Source: Actinomyces lilanjuaniae
Lineage (GTDB): Bacteria > Actinomycetota > Actinomycetes > Actinomycetales > Actinomycetaceae
Assembly: GCF_003606385.1 (NCBI RefSeq)
Contig: NZ_CP032514.1
Location: forward strand, 744,001 to 808,000
Direction: 5' to 3'
DNA length: 64,000 nt
This document shows, one piece after another, positions 28,285-37,510 of the stretch (within the stretch, counting starts at the first letter, position 1; each line of letters opens with the position of its first letter). The position numbers and the translations under genes are program-made. The notes beneath the pieces were generated by a model. That model saw nothing but the letters and a program-made list of their open reading frames with translations, searched no databases and had not been told where the DNA came from.

Positions 28285-30177
28285 ATGTGTGGAATTGTTG
28301 GCCATGTCGGCCCCCTGAACACGACCGGCTCCGACCGGTCCCTGACTGTCCTCCTTGACGGCCTGTCCCGCCTGGAGTATCGAGGCTACGACTCCGCAGG
28401 GGTGGCCCTGGCCGGGCCTGCGGGCCTGGACGTGGTCAAGGCTGCCGGCAAGCTGGCAGGTCTGCGGGAGCGGCTGGAGGAGTCCTCCCCGGCACCTGCT
28501 ACCGCTGGGATCGGCCACACCCGCTGGGCCACCCACGGGGGGCCGACCACGGCCAATGCCCACCCGCACCGGGCCGGGCGGGTCGCGGTGGTCCACAACG
28601 GGATCATCGAGAACTTCCGCGCGCTGCGCGAGGAGGTGGAGGCCGCCGGGCGCGAGCTCGTCTCCGACACCGACACCGAGGTGGTCGCCCACGTCCTGGA
28701 CCTGGATTACGGCCAGCGCCTGGCCCTGGCCGGGGAGGGCGCCGACGCGACCGCCGTGCTGGTGGCCTCCATGCGCGCGGTGACCGCCCGGCTGGAGGGT
28801 ACCTTCGCCCTGCTGGCGCTCAGTTCCGACGCGCCCGGCACCATCGTGGCGGCCCGCCGCTCCAGCCCCCTGGTCATCGGTCTCGGGGAGGGGGAGAACT
28901 TCCTGGGATCCGACGTGGCCGCCTTCGTGGCCTTTACCAGGCGTGCGGCCGAGGTGGGCGACGACCAGGTCCTGGCGCTGAGCGCGCAGGAGGTGCGCGT
29001 GTGGGATCGCGACGGCGCGGCGGTGGAGCCCGCCACCTGGGAGGTCTCCTGGGACGCCAGCGCCGCCGTCAAGGGTGGCTACGAGACCTTCATGGACAAG
29101 GAGATCCACGAGCAGCCCACAGCGGTGGCCGACACCCTGCTGGGGCGGGTGGACGAGCACGGCGAGCTCCAGCTCGACGAGATGCGCATCGAGCCCGCGG
29201 TCCTGCGCAGCGTGGACAAGATCATTGTGGTGGCCTGCGGGACGGCGGCCTACGCCGGGCACGTCGCCAAGTACGCCATCGAGCACTGGTGCCGGGTCCC
29301 GGTGGAGGTCGAGCTGGCCCACGAGTTCCGCTACCGCGACCCTGTGGTCAGCGAGAAGACCCTCACTGTGGCGATCTCCCAGTCCGGGGAGACCATGGAC
29401 ACCATCCAGGCGGTGCGCCACGCCCGGGAGCAGGGCTCCAAGGTCCTGGCTATCGTCAACACCTACGGCTCCACCATCGCCCGTGAGGCTGACGCGGTCC
29501 TCTACACCCACGCCGGGCCGGAGGTCGCGGTTGCCTCCACCAAGGCGTTCCTGGCCCAGATCACCGCCTGCTACCTGCTGGGTCTCTACCTTGCCCAGCT
29601 GCGCGGCAACAAGTGGGCCGACGAGGTGACCGACTACCTGGAACGGCTGGCTGCCATGCCCGCCGCGATCCAGCGCGTCCTCGACGAGCAGGCCCCGCAG
29701 GTCCGTGACCTGGGCGCCCGGCTGGCCCAGGAGTCCTCCTTCCTGTTCCTGGGGCGCCACGTGGGCTTCCCCGTCGCCCTGGAGGGAGCGCTCAAGCTCA
29801 AGGAACTGGCCTACGTCCATGCCGAGGGATTTGCTGCTGGAGAGCTCAAGCACGGGCCGATCGCCCTGGTGGAGGAGGGCCTGCCGGTGTTCGTCATCGT
29901 GCCGACCCCGCGGCGTCCTGTCCTGCACGGCAAGGTCATCTCCAACATCCAGGAGATCCGGGCGCGCGGGGCGCGCACCATCGTCATCGCCGAGGAGGGC
30001 GACTCCGCCGTAGAGCCCTTCGCCGACCACATCATCCGCGTCCCCGCCACCCCGACGTTGATGATGCCCCTGCTCACGGTGGTGCCTCTCCAGGTCTTCG
30101 CCGCGGCCCTGGCCCAGGCCAAGGGGCTGGACGTGGACCAGCCGCGCAACCTGGCCAAGTCCGTCACCGTGGAGTGA
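28285..30177 (+). CDS. glmS: Glutamine-fructose-6-phosphate aminotransferase (isomerizing)
   Basis: Makes glucosamine-6-P from fructose-6-P and glutamine, the entry to amino-sugar and peptidoglycan synthesis. It has 630 residues: N-terminal glutaminase with nucleophile Cys2 (MCGIVGHVG), YRGYDSAGVA, HTRWATHGGPT and HNGIIENF; then two SIS domains with VVACGTAAYAGHVAKYAIE, SQSGETMDTI and STKAFLAQ; and the conserved C-terminus PRNLAKSVTVE. No ribozyme-like leader is visible upstream, as expected for an actinobacterium. The stop overlaps nnr by four bases. Confidence 0.97.
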   Translation: MCGIVGHVGPLNTTGSDRSLTVLLDGLSRLEYRGYDSAGVALAGPAGLDVVKAAGKLAGLRERLEESSPAPATAGIGHTRWATHGGPTTANAHPHRAGRVAVVHNGIIENFRALREEVEAAGRELVSDTDTEVVAHVLDLDYGQRLALAGEGADATAVLVASMRAVTARLEGTFALLALSSDAPGTIVAARRSSPLVIGLGEGENFLGSDVAAFVAFTRRAAEVGDDQVLALSAQEVRVWDRDGAAVEPATWEVSWDASAAVKGGYETFMDKEIHEQPTAVADTLLGRVDEHGELQLDEMRIEPAVLRSVDKIIVVACGTAAYAGHVAKYAIEHWCRVPVEVELAHEFRYRDPVVSEKTLTVAISQSGETMDTIQAVRHAREQGSKVLAIVNTYGSTIAREADAVLYTHAGPEVAVASTKAFLAQITACYLLGLYLAQLRGNKWADEVTDYLERLAAMPAAIQRVLDEQAPQVRDLGARLAQESSFLFLGRHVGFPVALEGALKLKELAYVHAEGFAAGELKHGPIALVEEGLPVFVIVPTPRRPVLHGKVISNIQEIRARGARTIVIAEEGDSAVEPFADHIIRVPATPTLMMPLLTVVPLQVFAAALAQAKGLDVDQPRNLAKSVTVE

Positions 30178-32183
30178 GGCCCGCCGTGCCGGTCCCCTCC
30201 AGGTCTCCTGACCGCTCCTGCGCCGCCCGTCGTACCCGCTCGTCCACCTGCACCCCGGATAGGGCCTACCCCGTGGCGGAGGTCAGCGCCGCTGAGGCGG
30301 CGCTGACCTCCGGGACCGACCGGTATATGCGGGCGGCGGCCTACGCGGTGGCCCGGGCCTGCCGCGCCGAGCTGCGCCGGGTGCGGGGAGGTGTCGCCGG
30401 GGGCCGGGTCCTGGCCCTTGTCGGCGGAGGAAGCAACGGGGCGGATACGCTCCTGGCCTGTGCCCTGTTGGCGCGCCGTGGCTGTACTGTCACCGCGCTG
30501 CTGGGCACCCGGCACCCGCTGCCCTGGGCGGTGGAGGAGGCCAGGCAGACCGGGGTGGCGGTGGTGGAGGCCACCGCCTCGAGCGCCTCGCGCCCTGCTG
30601 GCTGCGCCGACCCTGCCGACCTGCCGCTGTCTGAGGAGGCGCTGGCAGCAATCACCCTGGTGAGGCGCGAGGGGGGAGTTGTCCTTGACGGCCTGACCGG
30701 GACCGGAGGAGCCGGCCCGTTGCGCCCTCAGGCTGCCGCCCTGGTCGCCCCGTTTGTGACCGAGGAGCTTGCCGGGGACGCCGGGGGCTTCTGCGAGGAC
30801 ACAGCGGGGGACCTCTCCCAGGACTCTGCCGGGAACGCCGGGACCACAGGCCTCTCGCAGGCTGGCGAGGTGAGGGAGGGCACAGGGGGCCAGGCCCCGG
30901 CCCTGGCTACTCCGGCCGCGGTAGGTGCGCCTGCGTGCTCCCCGGGGCTGCGCGGGCGCGGCTGGCGGGTCGTCGCCGTGGACCTTCCCAGCGGCACGGA
31001 CGCGGACGACGGGACCCTTCCCGGCCCGGTGCTCCCGGCCGACCGCACCGTCACCTTCACCTGCCTCAAGGGCGCCCTGTGCCTGCCTCCGGCCTGCCAC
31101 CTGGCGGGTGAGGTGGAAGTGGTCGACCTCGGCCTGCCCGTGCCGCAGGGGGAGCCGATCGCGGTGCTGCCCTCCTGGGCCGACCTGTCGGCGACCCTAC
31201 GCGCTCCCGGCCCGGCTGACCACAAGTACACCCGTGGCGTCGTGGGACTGTGGGCAGGCAGCCACAGCTACCCGGGAGCCGCGGTCCTGGCCGCCTCGGC
31301 AGCGGTACGGGCGGGAGCCGGGATGGTGCGGCTGAGTGCGCCCAGGCGGGTGGAGGACCTGGTGCTGGCCCGTCGTCCGGAGGTCGTGCCTGGTGCCGGA
31401 CGCTGCCAGGCACGTGTCGTCGGTCCGGGCACCGAGCCGCAGGACCGTCCACGTGCCTATGCGCTGCGCCAGGTGCTGCGCCAGGTGCTGGCGCAGGTGG
31501 GTTGTGAGCATCCTCCCGGTGGCGCCCGGGCGCCGAGGGGGGCTGGCGCACCGAGGGGGACCGGAGTATCTGCTTGCGCTGCTCCTGCCGTCATTGACGC
31601 CGGGGCGCTGGCCCTGCTTCCCGGTCTCGTTGACGAGGGCCTGGCCTGCGGCCCCGAGCACGTCCTGACTCCCCACGCGGGGGAGGCTGCCCGCCTGCTG
31701 ACATCCCTGGGCTCGCCGTGGAGTCGGGAGCAGGTCAGCCGCCAGCCGCTGGCTGCCGCGCAGGAGCTGACCGGGCTGACCGGTGCCACTACCGTGCTCA
31801 AGGGGGCGGTGACCCTGGTGGTCACGCCGGGCAGGCCTGCGGTCAGCGTCCGTGACGCCCCTGGCTGGCTGGCCACCGCGGGCAGCGGTGACGTCCTGGC
31901 GGGAGTGCTGGGAGCCCTTCTGGCTGCTGCGGCCGCCCGGGCTGAGCAAGGTGGCCCGCCTCTGTCCGAGGTGGTGGGCACCGTGGTCTCCTCGGCAGTG
32001 CGGCTGCACGCGCAGGCGGGCGTCGTGGCCGCCCGGCGCCGTGATCCCGGGGCCGGGGAGGCTGGGGAGGGCAGGGGCGCAGGCCGCTCGACGGCCTGCC
32101 CGGTGGGCCACCCGGTGGCCGCCCTGGACCTGGCCGACGCCTTACCCGAGGCCTGGGCCACGCTGGTGCTCGGGTCCCGGTGA
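30174..32183 (+). CDS. nnr: Bifunctional NAD(P)H-hydrate epimerase / ADP-dependent dehydratase
   Basis: Repairs hydrated NAD(P)H. It has 669 residues, longer than the usual 480-550 because of Gly/Ala/Pro-rich insertions in both halves. The N-terminal YjeF_N epimerase domain has LVGGGSNGADTLLACALLAR, LDGLTGTGGAGPLR and VVAVDLPSGTDADDGT. The C-terminal ribokinase-like dehydratase domain starts near DHKYTRGVVGLWAGSHSYPGAAVLA, with VLTPHAGEAARLL, VLKGAVTLV and the ATP loop TAGSGDVLAGVLGAL. GTG 30174 overlaps glmS; alr follows 39 bp on. Confidence 0.92.
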   Translation: MRPAVPVPSRSPDRSCAARRTRSSTCTPDRAYPVAEVSAAEAALTSGTDRYMRAAAYAVARACRAELRRVRGGVAGGRVLALVGGGSNGADTLLACALLARRGCTVTALLGTRHPLPWAVEEARQTGVAVVEATASSASRPAGCADPADLPLSEEALAAITLVRREGGVVLDGLTGTGGAGPLRPQAAALVAPFVTEELAGDAGGFCEDTAGDLSQDSAGNAGTTGLSQAGEVREGTGGQAPALATPAAVGAPACSPGLRGRGWRVVAVDLPSGTDADDGTLPGPVLPADRTVTFTCLKGALCLPPACHLAGEVEVVDLGLPVPQGEPIAVLPSWADLSATLRAPGPADHKYTRGVVGLWAGSHSYPGAAVLAASAAVRAGAGMVRLSAPRRVEDLVLARRPEVVPGAGRCQARVVGPGTEPQDRPRAYALRQVLRQVLAQVGCEHPPGGARAPRGAGAPRGTGVSACAAPAVIDAGALALLPGLVDEGLACGPEHVLTPHAGEAARLLTSLGSPWSREQVSRQPLAAAQELTGLTGATTVLKGAVTLVVTPGRPAVSVRDAPGWLATAGSGDVLAGVLGALLAAAAARAEQGGPPLSEVVGTVVSSAVRLHAQAGVVAARRRDPGAGEAGEGRGAGRSTACPVGHPVAALDLADALPEAWATLVLGSR

Positions 32184-32222
32184 CGCTCGAGGACGTCGGA
32201 CAGTGGTGCGACAATCTGTGCC

Positions 32223-33572
32223 GTGACTACTTGGCAGCCCCCCTCTAGCGCCCTCGGCGCCGGTAACCTCGTGCACGGCCCGGCCGCGACCTCGCGTGCC
32301 GTGGTGGACCTGGGGGCTGTGGCCCACAACGCCGCCGTGCTCGCGCGGGCTGCGGGCACGCCATGGATGGCCGTGGTCAAGGCCGACGCCTACGGGCACG
32401 GGCTGGGGCCGGTGGCCACCACCTGCCTGGACGCCGGGGCCACCTGGCTCGGTGTCGCCCAGCTGGCAGAGGCCCTCCACCTGCGACGCCTCCTGGACGA
32501 GGCGGGCGTGGCCCGCCCGCAGCCCGGCCCGGACGCCGTGCCCACCAGCCGGGCTCCACGGCTGCTGACCTGGATCCTGCCGGTCGTGACGGCGCAGGAG
32601 GCGGCGCGCCCCGGCTCGTCGGTGAGAGCGGCTCTGGACGCGGACCTGGACCTCTCCGTGGCCACTGTGGACCAGGCGCGTGCTGTGGCCGTCGGTGCCC
32701 GCGCCCAGGGGGTGAGGGCACGTGTCCACCTCAAGATCGACACCGGCATGTCCCGGGGCGGTGCCGTGGCAGAGGACCTGGCGGAGGTGGCCCGCGTGCT
32801 GCGTGAGGAGGAGCAGGCCTCGGGCCTGGTGGTCGTGGGTCTGTGGTCCCACCTCTCCCGCGCTGACGAGCCCGCCTCTGGCTCCACCCAGGAGCACCTG
32901 GCGCGGTTCCGGGCGGGGGAGGAGGTCGTCCGGCAGGCGGGGCTGCGGCCCCGGCTGCGCCACCTGGCGGCAACCGGCGGGCTCCTGTGGCACCCTCAGG
33001 CCCGTCTGGACCTGGTCCGTGCAGGTATCGGCCTGTACGGCCTCAGCCCTGACCCCTCGCTGGTCTCCGGCCAGGAGCTGGGTCTGCGCCCGGCCATGCG
33101 CCTGGAGGCTCCTTTGACCCTGGTCAAGAGGATCGCAGCGGGCCAGGCCGTGTCCTACGGGGGGACCTGGACGGCGCCGACCGACCGCTGGGTGGGGGTC
33201 GTGCCCCTGGGGTACTCCGACGGCGTGCCGCGGGCCGCCTCCTCCTGCGGCCCGGTGTCGGTGGGGCGGTACCGGACCACGGTGGTGGGCAGGGTCTGCA
33301 TGGACCAGGTCGTTGTCGACCTGGGGCCGGCGGCCGGGCCGGACGGGGTCGCGGTGCCTGCCCCGGCAGCAGCCGGGGATGTCGCGGTCCTGTGGGGGGC
33401 GCCGTCCCCGGGGCCGGACGGTCCCCCGGTCCCCACGGCTGACGAGTGGGCCCGGGCCTGCGACACGATCAACTACGAGATCGTCACCCGTCTGGGACCC
33501 CGGGTCCCCCGGTACTACCTCCCTGCGGGTGGCGCGACAGGCTACGCTCAGCCCACCGGCAGCGAGGAGTAG
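32223..33572 (+). CDS. alr: Alanine racemase
   Basis: PLP enzyme that makes D-alanine for peptidoglycan. It has 449 residues, slightly long because of Pro/Gly-rich loops. PLP lysine K53 lies in AVVKADAYGHG. RVHLKIDTGMSRGG and the HLAATGG region shape the barrel. The second-subunit catalytic tyrosine is in VSYGGTW, followed by VVPLGYSDGVPR and GRVCMDQVVVDL, both diagnostic. The GTG at 32223 lies in a short, poorly ribosome-bound leader with GACAAT seven bases before it, so it may be leaderless. The stop is two bases before tsaE. Confidence 0.96.
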   Translation: MTTWQPPSSALGAGNLVHGPAATSRAVVDLGAVAHNAAVLARAAGTPWMAVVKADAYGHGLGPVATTCLDAGATWLGVAQLAEALHLRRLLDEAGVARPQPGPDAVPTSRAPRLLTWILPVVTAQEAARPGSSVRAALDADLDLSVATVDQARAVAVGARAQGVRARVHLKIDTGMSRGGAVAEDLAEVARVLREEEQASGLVVVGLWSHLSRADEPASGSTQEHLARFRAGEEVVRQAGLRPRLRHLAATGGLLWHPQARLDLVRAGIGLYGLSPDPSLVSGQELGLRPAMRLEAPLTLVKRIAAGQAVSYGGTWTAPTDRWVGVVPLGYSDGVPRAASSCGPVSVGRYRTTVVGRVCMDQVVVDLGPAAGPDGVAVPAPAAAGDVAVLWGAPSPGPDGPPVPTADEWARACDTINYEIVTRLGPRVPRYYLPAGGATGYAQPTGSEE

Positions 33573-33574
33573 GT

Positions 33575-34228
33575 ATGAGCACCCGGCAGCCCTCCCAGGA
33601 CACCCAGGCCCGTCAGACCTCCCAGGTCGCCCAGGTCACTGTCACTACCGCGGACGCCGACGCAACCCGTGCCCTGGGCTCCCGCCTGGCTGCCCTGCTG
33701 CGCCGCGGAGACCTGGTCCTGCTTAGCGGGGACCTGGGGGCCGGGAAGACCACCCTGGCCCAGGGGGTCGGCTCGGCCCTGGGGGTCCGTGGCCGGGTCT
33801 CCTCCCCGACCTTCATCATTGCCCGGGTCCACCCCTCCCTCGGGACGGGGCCGGACCTCATCCACGTGGACGCCTACCGCCTGGAGTCCCTGGAGGAGGT
33901 TGACGCTTTGGACCTGGACTCCTCCATGGAGGACTCCGTCACCGTGGTGGAGTGGGGACGGGGCAGGGCCGAGTCCCTCAGCGACAGCCGTCTGGAGATC
34001 GAGGTACGGCGTCGTGCGGGGGGTGAGGACCACACCTGCCCCCGGCGGCTGCCGGGTGACGCCCAGGGTCAGGTGACCGGTGGGGCCGACAAGGCTCCGG
34101 GCGACATGCTCCAGGGTGACCTCATGCGGACCGACGACCCGCGCGACCCGCGCGAGGTCGTCGTGCGGGCGGTGGGCCAGCGGTGGGCAGGCGTCAGCCT
34201 TGCGGACCTGGTACCTGGTGAGGGGTGA
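33575..34228 (+). CDS. tsaE: tRNA threonylcarbamoyladenosine biosynthesis ATPase TsaE
   Basis: ATPase of the t6A37 tRNA-modification complex (TsaB-TsaD-TsaE). Walker A is GDLGAGKTT (residues 52-60). SSPTFIIARVHP and LIHVDAYRLESLEEVDALDLD, the HxDxYRL motif, are diagnostic, as is TVVEWGRGRAE. At 217 residues it is longer than the usual 150-160, owing to a hydrophilic C-terminal extension. It partners with tsaB (35205) and tsaD (40476) in this window. Confidence 0.94.
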   Translation: MSTRQPSQDTQARQTSQVAQVTVTTADADATRALGSRLAALLRRGDLVLLSGDLGAGKTTLAQGVGSALGVRGRVSSPTFIIARVHPSLGTGPDLIHVDAYRLESLEEVDALDLDSSMEDSVTVVEWGRGRAESLSDSRLEIEVRRRAGGEDHTCPRRLPGDAQGQVTGGADKAPGDMLQGDLMRTDDPRDPREVVVRAVGQRWAGVSLADLVPGEG

Positions 34229-34232
34229 GCAG

Positions 34233-35186
34233 GTGAGCACAGTGAGTCGCGGGACGGGTCGGCGCCCGCCCCGGCGGGAGAGGGCAGCAGGGCGCTTGCC
34301 GGGCGCACGCGCGTACCCGGCCCGGGCGGGTGCGGACCCGCTGCCTGCGGCCCTGGTCGTGCTGGCTGTGCTGGTGGTGGTAGTGGTACCGGTGGGCTCG
34401 GCAGCCCCGGGCGTGCCCTGCCCTGCGCAGAAGGAGTCCCCGGCCGTGGTCGAGGAGCAGTCGGCCTCCTCCACGGCTGTGCCGGGCACGGACCCTGAGG
34501 ACGTGGCGCAGACCTGGATGAGCGACGTCGGCGCCACGCTGGTGCGTCAGCACACGGGTGAGCAGCAGGCGGAGGTCGAGATCAGCCAGGTCCGGCCGGT
34601 CCACGCGTGGGCGCCAGGCTTCCTTGACGGCAGCGAGCCGACAGCAGCCCCCGTGCCCGTCGGCAGCTGGGCGGCTGCGGCGGCCGTCGGCGAGGAGCCC
34701 GTCGGGCTGGTCGTAGTGGAGGTGGACGAGGCCTCCGCCAGCGTCGTTGACGACGACGTCGTCCTTGACGGCTCCCTGGCCGAGGACGTCGCAGGTCTGG
34801 GCACCTCCGTCCTCGTCCACGACGTGGAGGTCGCTGCCTGGTACGCGGTGGAGCCCGCAGGGGCCATGACCGTGGTCGCCCTGGGAGAGGTGTCCTCCAC
34901 GCTGCTGGCGGGGCCCATCAGCCTGGTCGACTACGGCCAGGTCCTGCGCGAGCGCAACGGTGCCGAGCCCGTGGTCTCCACCTCTCAGACCCAGGTGCAG
35001 GCTGGGGCGGGAGGCTGGGCGGTGTGGGGGCCGGTGCTCGCCGTCGTCGCGGTCGGGGTTCTGGCAGTAGTCGTCACGGTGCGTCATGAGCGCAGGGTGA
35101 CTGCGCCGCTGCGCCAGGCCCGCCAGAGGATGCCCCTGGGCTCGGACACTATTCCGGACAGCCACGTCAACCACCTACAGGACTAG
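34233..35186 (+). CDS. Membrane-anchored protein of unknown function
   Basis: 317 residues from the GTG at 34233, five bases after tsaE, with an AGGGG site inside the tsaE end. I do not recognise the family. It has an Arg/Pro-rich N-terminus, one hydrophobic segment (LPAALVVLAVLVVVVVPVGS, near residue 45), an acidic extracytoplasmic region of about 200 residues rich in Val, Ala, Glu and Asp with no cysteine pairs, then a second span (VWGPVLAVVAVGVLAVVVTV, about 275-295) and a basic cytoplasmic tail. The layout (two spans, large outside loop) suggests an envelope sensor or accessory protein, but function is unknown. It lies between tsaE and tsaB. Confidence 0.75.
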   Translation: MSTVSRGTGRRPPRRERAAGRLPGARAYPARAGADPLPAALVVLAVLVVVVVPVGSAAPGVPCPAQKESPAVVEEQSASSTAVPGTDPEDVAQTWMSDVGATLVRQHTGEQQAEVEISQVRPVHAWAPGFLDGSEPTAAPVPVGSWAAAAAVGEEPVGLVVVEVDEASASVVDDDVVLDGSLAEDVAGLGTSVLVHDVEVAAWYAVEPAGAMTVVALGEVSSTLLAGPISLVDYGQVLRERNGAEPVVSTSQTQVQAGAGGWAVWGPVLAVVAVGVLAVVVTVRHERRVTAPLRQARQRMPLGSDTIPDSHVNHLQD

Positions 35187-35192
35187 CCTGGC

Positions 35193-35198
35193 TAGGCT
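35193..35198 (+). promoter_or_regulatory. Leaderless -10 element of tsaB
   Basis: TAGGCT, six bases, then the tsaB GTG (35205), with no Shine-Dalgarno sequence between. This spacing gives a leaderless transcript starting at the GTG, so tsaB-rimI can be expressed apart from the upstream genes. Confidence 0.55.
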
Positions 35199-35204
35199 GT
35201 TCCT

Positions 35205-35972
35205 GTGCGTATCCTCTCCGTCGACTCCTCGCTGGGTACCCAGGTCGCTGTCCTCGCCGCCCCTGGTCCCACCGGTACCGGTGGGACCAGCCCTGTCGTC
35301 CTGGCGCACATGGCGCAGGACAGTGCCCGTCAGCACGCCGAGTCCCTGGGGCCCATGCTGGCTCAGGTGCTTACAGACTCCCAGGCCGGGGACGCGGCGC
35401 TGGACGCCGTCGTCGTCGCTACCGGCCCCGCCCCCTTCACGGGGCTGCGTGCCGGCCTTGTCGCCGCTAGAACAGTAGGACGGGCGCGCGGTGTCCCCGT
35501 CTACGGGGTGCCCAGCCTGGACGCCGTCGCCCGCGCGGCCCTGGACGCCCTCACCGGGGCCGATGCCGTCAGTGACCCGGTGGTCGACCCGGTGGTCCTG
35601 GTCGCCACCGACGCCCGGCGCAGGGAGGTCTACGCCGCCCGTTACCGCGGACTCGGCCCCGACGACGTCATCCGGCTCGGTGAGATCGTCGTGTGCCCGC
35701 CCCAGGACGTGGGGGACCTGGGCAGCTGTGACGCGGTGGCGGGCTCGGGAGCGGTCCTCTACCCCGTCATCCGCTCCTCAGTCTCCCCCACCTCCCTCTC
35801 CTCCACCTCCGAGGGCGGGGGGCAGGTCCTGACCCCGGTCTCCGGGGACTGCCGCGCCCAGGTGCGTGTGGCACTGGCCCGTCTGGCACGTGGCGAGCAG
35901 CTGCCTACCGACCCCCTCTACCTGCGCCACGCTGACGTCCACGTCCCACCGGCCCGTGGCGGCAGCCAGTGA
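35205..35972 (+). CDS. tsaB: tRNA threonylcarbamoyladenosine biosynthesis protein TsaB
   Basis: A 255-residue scaffold partner of TsaD in t6A formation, with the same ASKHA fold but without TsaD's metal histidines. Typical parts are RILSVDSSLGTQVAVL, ARQHAESLGPMLAQVL, VVATGPAPFTGLRAGLVAARTVGRA, GVPVYGVPSLDAVA and LVATDARRREVYAARY. The C-terminal segment carries a Ser/Pro/Thr-rich loop. rimI follows directly, as in many actinobacteria. Confidence 0.95.
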   Translation: MRILSVDSSLGTQVAVLAAPGPTGTGGTSPVVLAHMAQDSARQHAESLGPMLAQVLTDSQAGDAALDAVVVATGPAPFTGLRAGLVAARTVGRARGVPVYGVPSLDAVARAALDALTGADAVSDPVVDPVVLVATDARRREVYAARYRGLGPDDVIRLGEIVVCPPQDVGDLGSCDAVAGSGAVLYPVIRSSVSPTSLSSTSEGGGQVLTPVSGDCRAQVRVALARLARGEQLPTDPLYLRHADVHVPPARGGSQ

Positions 35973-36001
35973 CTCAGGAGCACTCGCCTGTCCACCGGCC
36001 C

Positions 36002-36492
36002 GTGAGCGTACGGGACATGACCCCGCTGACCTGGCCCAGGTCGCCGCGCTGGAGGAGGAGGTCTTTGCCACCCAGGCCTGGAGCCCCCGACTCCTGCGCT
36101 GCGAGCTTGACGCCCATGCTACCCGGGGGGACCGGCGCTACGTCGTGGCGGCACAGGGGCAGGAGGTCCTGGCCTACGCGGGTGCCTACCTGGGTGACGG
36201 TGCCGGTGAGGCCGACCTGCTGGTCGTGGCCACAGCACCCTGGGCCCGGCGCCGCGGGCTGGCGGGCACCCTGGTCACCACCCTGGTTGACGACGCCCGC
36301 CGCGCGGGCTGCCGGTCCGTGCTGCTGGAGGTCCGCGAGTCCAACGCCGTGGCCCGTCGGCTCTACCAGTCGCACGGGTTCGAGGTGATCGGGCGCCGCC
36401 GCCGCTACTACGCCGACCCGCAGGAGGACGCCGTGGTCATGCGCCTGGTGCTGCGTGAGACCACTGGCCCTGTCGGCGCCGAGGTCGTGTAG
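36002..36492 (+). CDS. rimI: Ribosomal protein S18-alanine N-acetyltransferase-like GNAT (frameshifted)
   Basis: A GNAT acetyltransferase of the RimI type, usually next to tsaB. The core is plain: AALEEEVFATQAWSPRLLRCEL at the N-terminus, the acetyl-CoA loop APWARRRGLAGTLVTTLVDDARRAGCRSVLLEVRESNAVARRLYQSHGFEVIGRRRRYYADP, with R-R-x-G-L-A as pyrophosphate loop. The natural start (VSVRDMTP, GTG 36002) is in another frame from the core; adding one C to the four at 36021-36024 joins MTP to ADLAQVAALEEE. A GTG at 35969, overlapping the tsaB stop, is an alternative start in the same frame. Confidence 0.88.
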
Positions 36493-36705
36493 TAGTGCGG
36501 CGGCCTCACAGATTTGCCTGATGGTGGTGTCACGAAAAGCGTGTGCAGTGTTGGCGCCCGCTGCGCGCGGGAGACCCCGCCCGGTCTGGTGGCGCGGTAG
36601 TGGCCGGGCGCGTCATTGCAACGATGCGGTGGAGGCGACGTGTCGCCGGGCAGTCCCGGGAGGCCAGTAGGACCTTGATAGGGCAAGAAGCTGCCAGTCA
36701 TTGGA

Positions 36706-36711
36706 TAGTCT
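36706..36711 (+). promoter_or_regulatory. Leaderless -10 element of sdhC
   Basis: TAGTCT followed by six bases and the sdhC GTG (36718). No ribosome site is present, so a leaderless start is likely. A TTGATA at 36675-36680 is too far upstream to pair well with this -10. The rest of the 225-bp rimI-sdhC gap holds no gene that I can see. Confidence 0.5.
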
Positions 36712-36717
36712 TGGGCC

Positions 36718-37500
36718 GTGGCCAAAACACCTGCTCGTCCCGCGCCGAGGCGGACCGCTTTCCTCACCACGGTCTTCAGGAAGCGCCTTATGGCGTTCTC
36801 CGGCATCGTCTTCATGGTCTACCTCCTCCTGCACATGTACGGCAACACCCACTACTTCGAGGGTGAGATTGCCTTCGACCACTACTCGTACTGGCTGCGT
36901 ACCCTCCTCCAGCCGCTCCTGCCCTACAGCGGGCTGCTGTGGATCCTGAGGGTTGTGCTGCTTGCCTGCCTGGTGATCCACGCGGGCTGCGCCTTTGACC
37001 TGTGGCTGCGTAACAGGAGGGCGCGCGGCTCGGACAGGTACGCGGTGAAGAAGCCCGGGGCCGACTACTTCGCCTCCCGCTACGCCATGCGCACCATGCG
37101 CTGGGGCGGGGTCATCCTGCTGCTGTTCATCATCTTCCACATCCTGCAGCTCACCACCCTGCACATCACCCCTGGCGGCCACTACGAGCACGGCCGCGCC
37201 TATATGAACATGTACTACGGCTTCCAGCTGTGGTGGGTGTGGCTCGTCTACGCCGTCGCCCTGGTGGCCCTGTGCCTGCACGTGTGGCACGGGGTGTGGT
37301 CAGCCCTGCAGACCCTGGGAGCGGTGCGCGGCACCACCATCCCCTTCATCCGGCTTGTGGCCTTCGTCGTCGCCTTCGCCCTCTTCATCGGCTTCCTCAC
37401 GGTACCCACCGCCATCCTCCTCGGCCTGACCGAGCCGCCGATGGACGCCGTCGAGTACGCCACCAGGGCCGCTGAGGCCGGCATCGGATCGTCCCACTGA
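36718..37500 (+). CDS. sdhC: Succinate dehydrogenase / fumarate reductase cytochrome b subunit
   Basis: A 260-residue membrane anchor with five hydrophobic spans, the di-heme SdhC type that works without a separate Sdh[79 protein letters not shown] and [15 protein letters not shown]. Heme-ligand histidines appear in the spans ([28 protein letters not shown]). It passes electrons between SdhB and the quinone pool. It is 11 bp upstream of sdhA. Confidence 0.94.
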   Translation: MAKTPARPAPRRTAFLTTVFRKRLMAFSGIVFMVYLLLHMYGNTHYFEGEIAFDHYSYWLRTLLQPLLPYSGLLWILRVVLLACLVIHAGCAFDLWLRNRRARGSDRYAVKKPGADYFASRYAMRTMRWGGVILLLFIIFHILQLTTLHITPGGHYEHGRAYMNMYYGFQLWWVWLVYAVALVALCLHVWHGVWSALQTLGAVRGTTIPFIRLVAFVVAFALFIGFLTVPTAILLGLTEPPMDAVEYATRAAEAGIGSSH

Positions 37501-37510
37501 GAGTGAGCAG

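Noticed and set aside
28279..30030. 583-codon minus-strand frame opposite glmS
   Set aside because: It covers almost exactly the glmS gene in the antisense direction and has the His/Gly/Asp-rich composition typical of such shadows.
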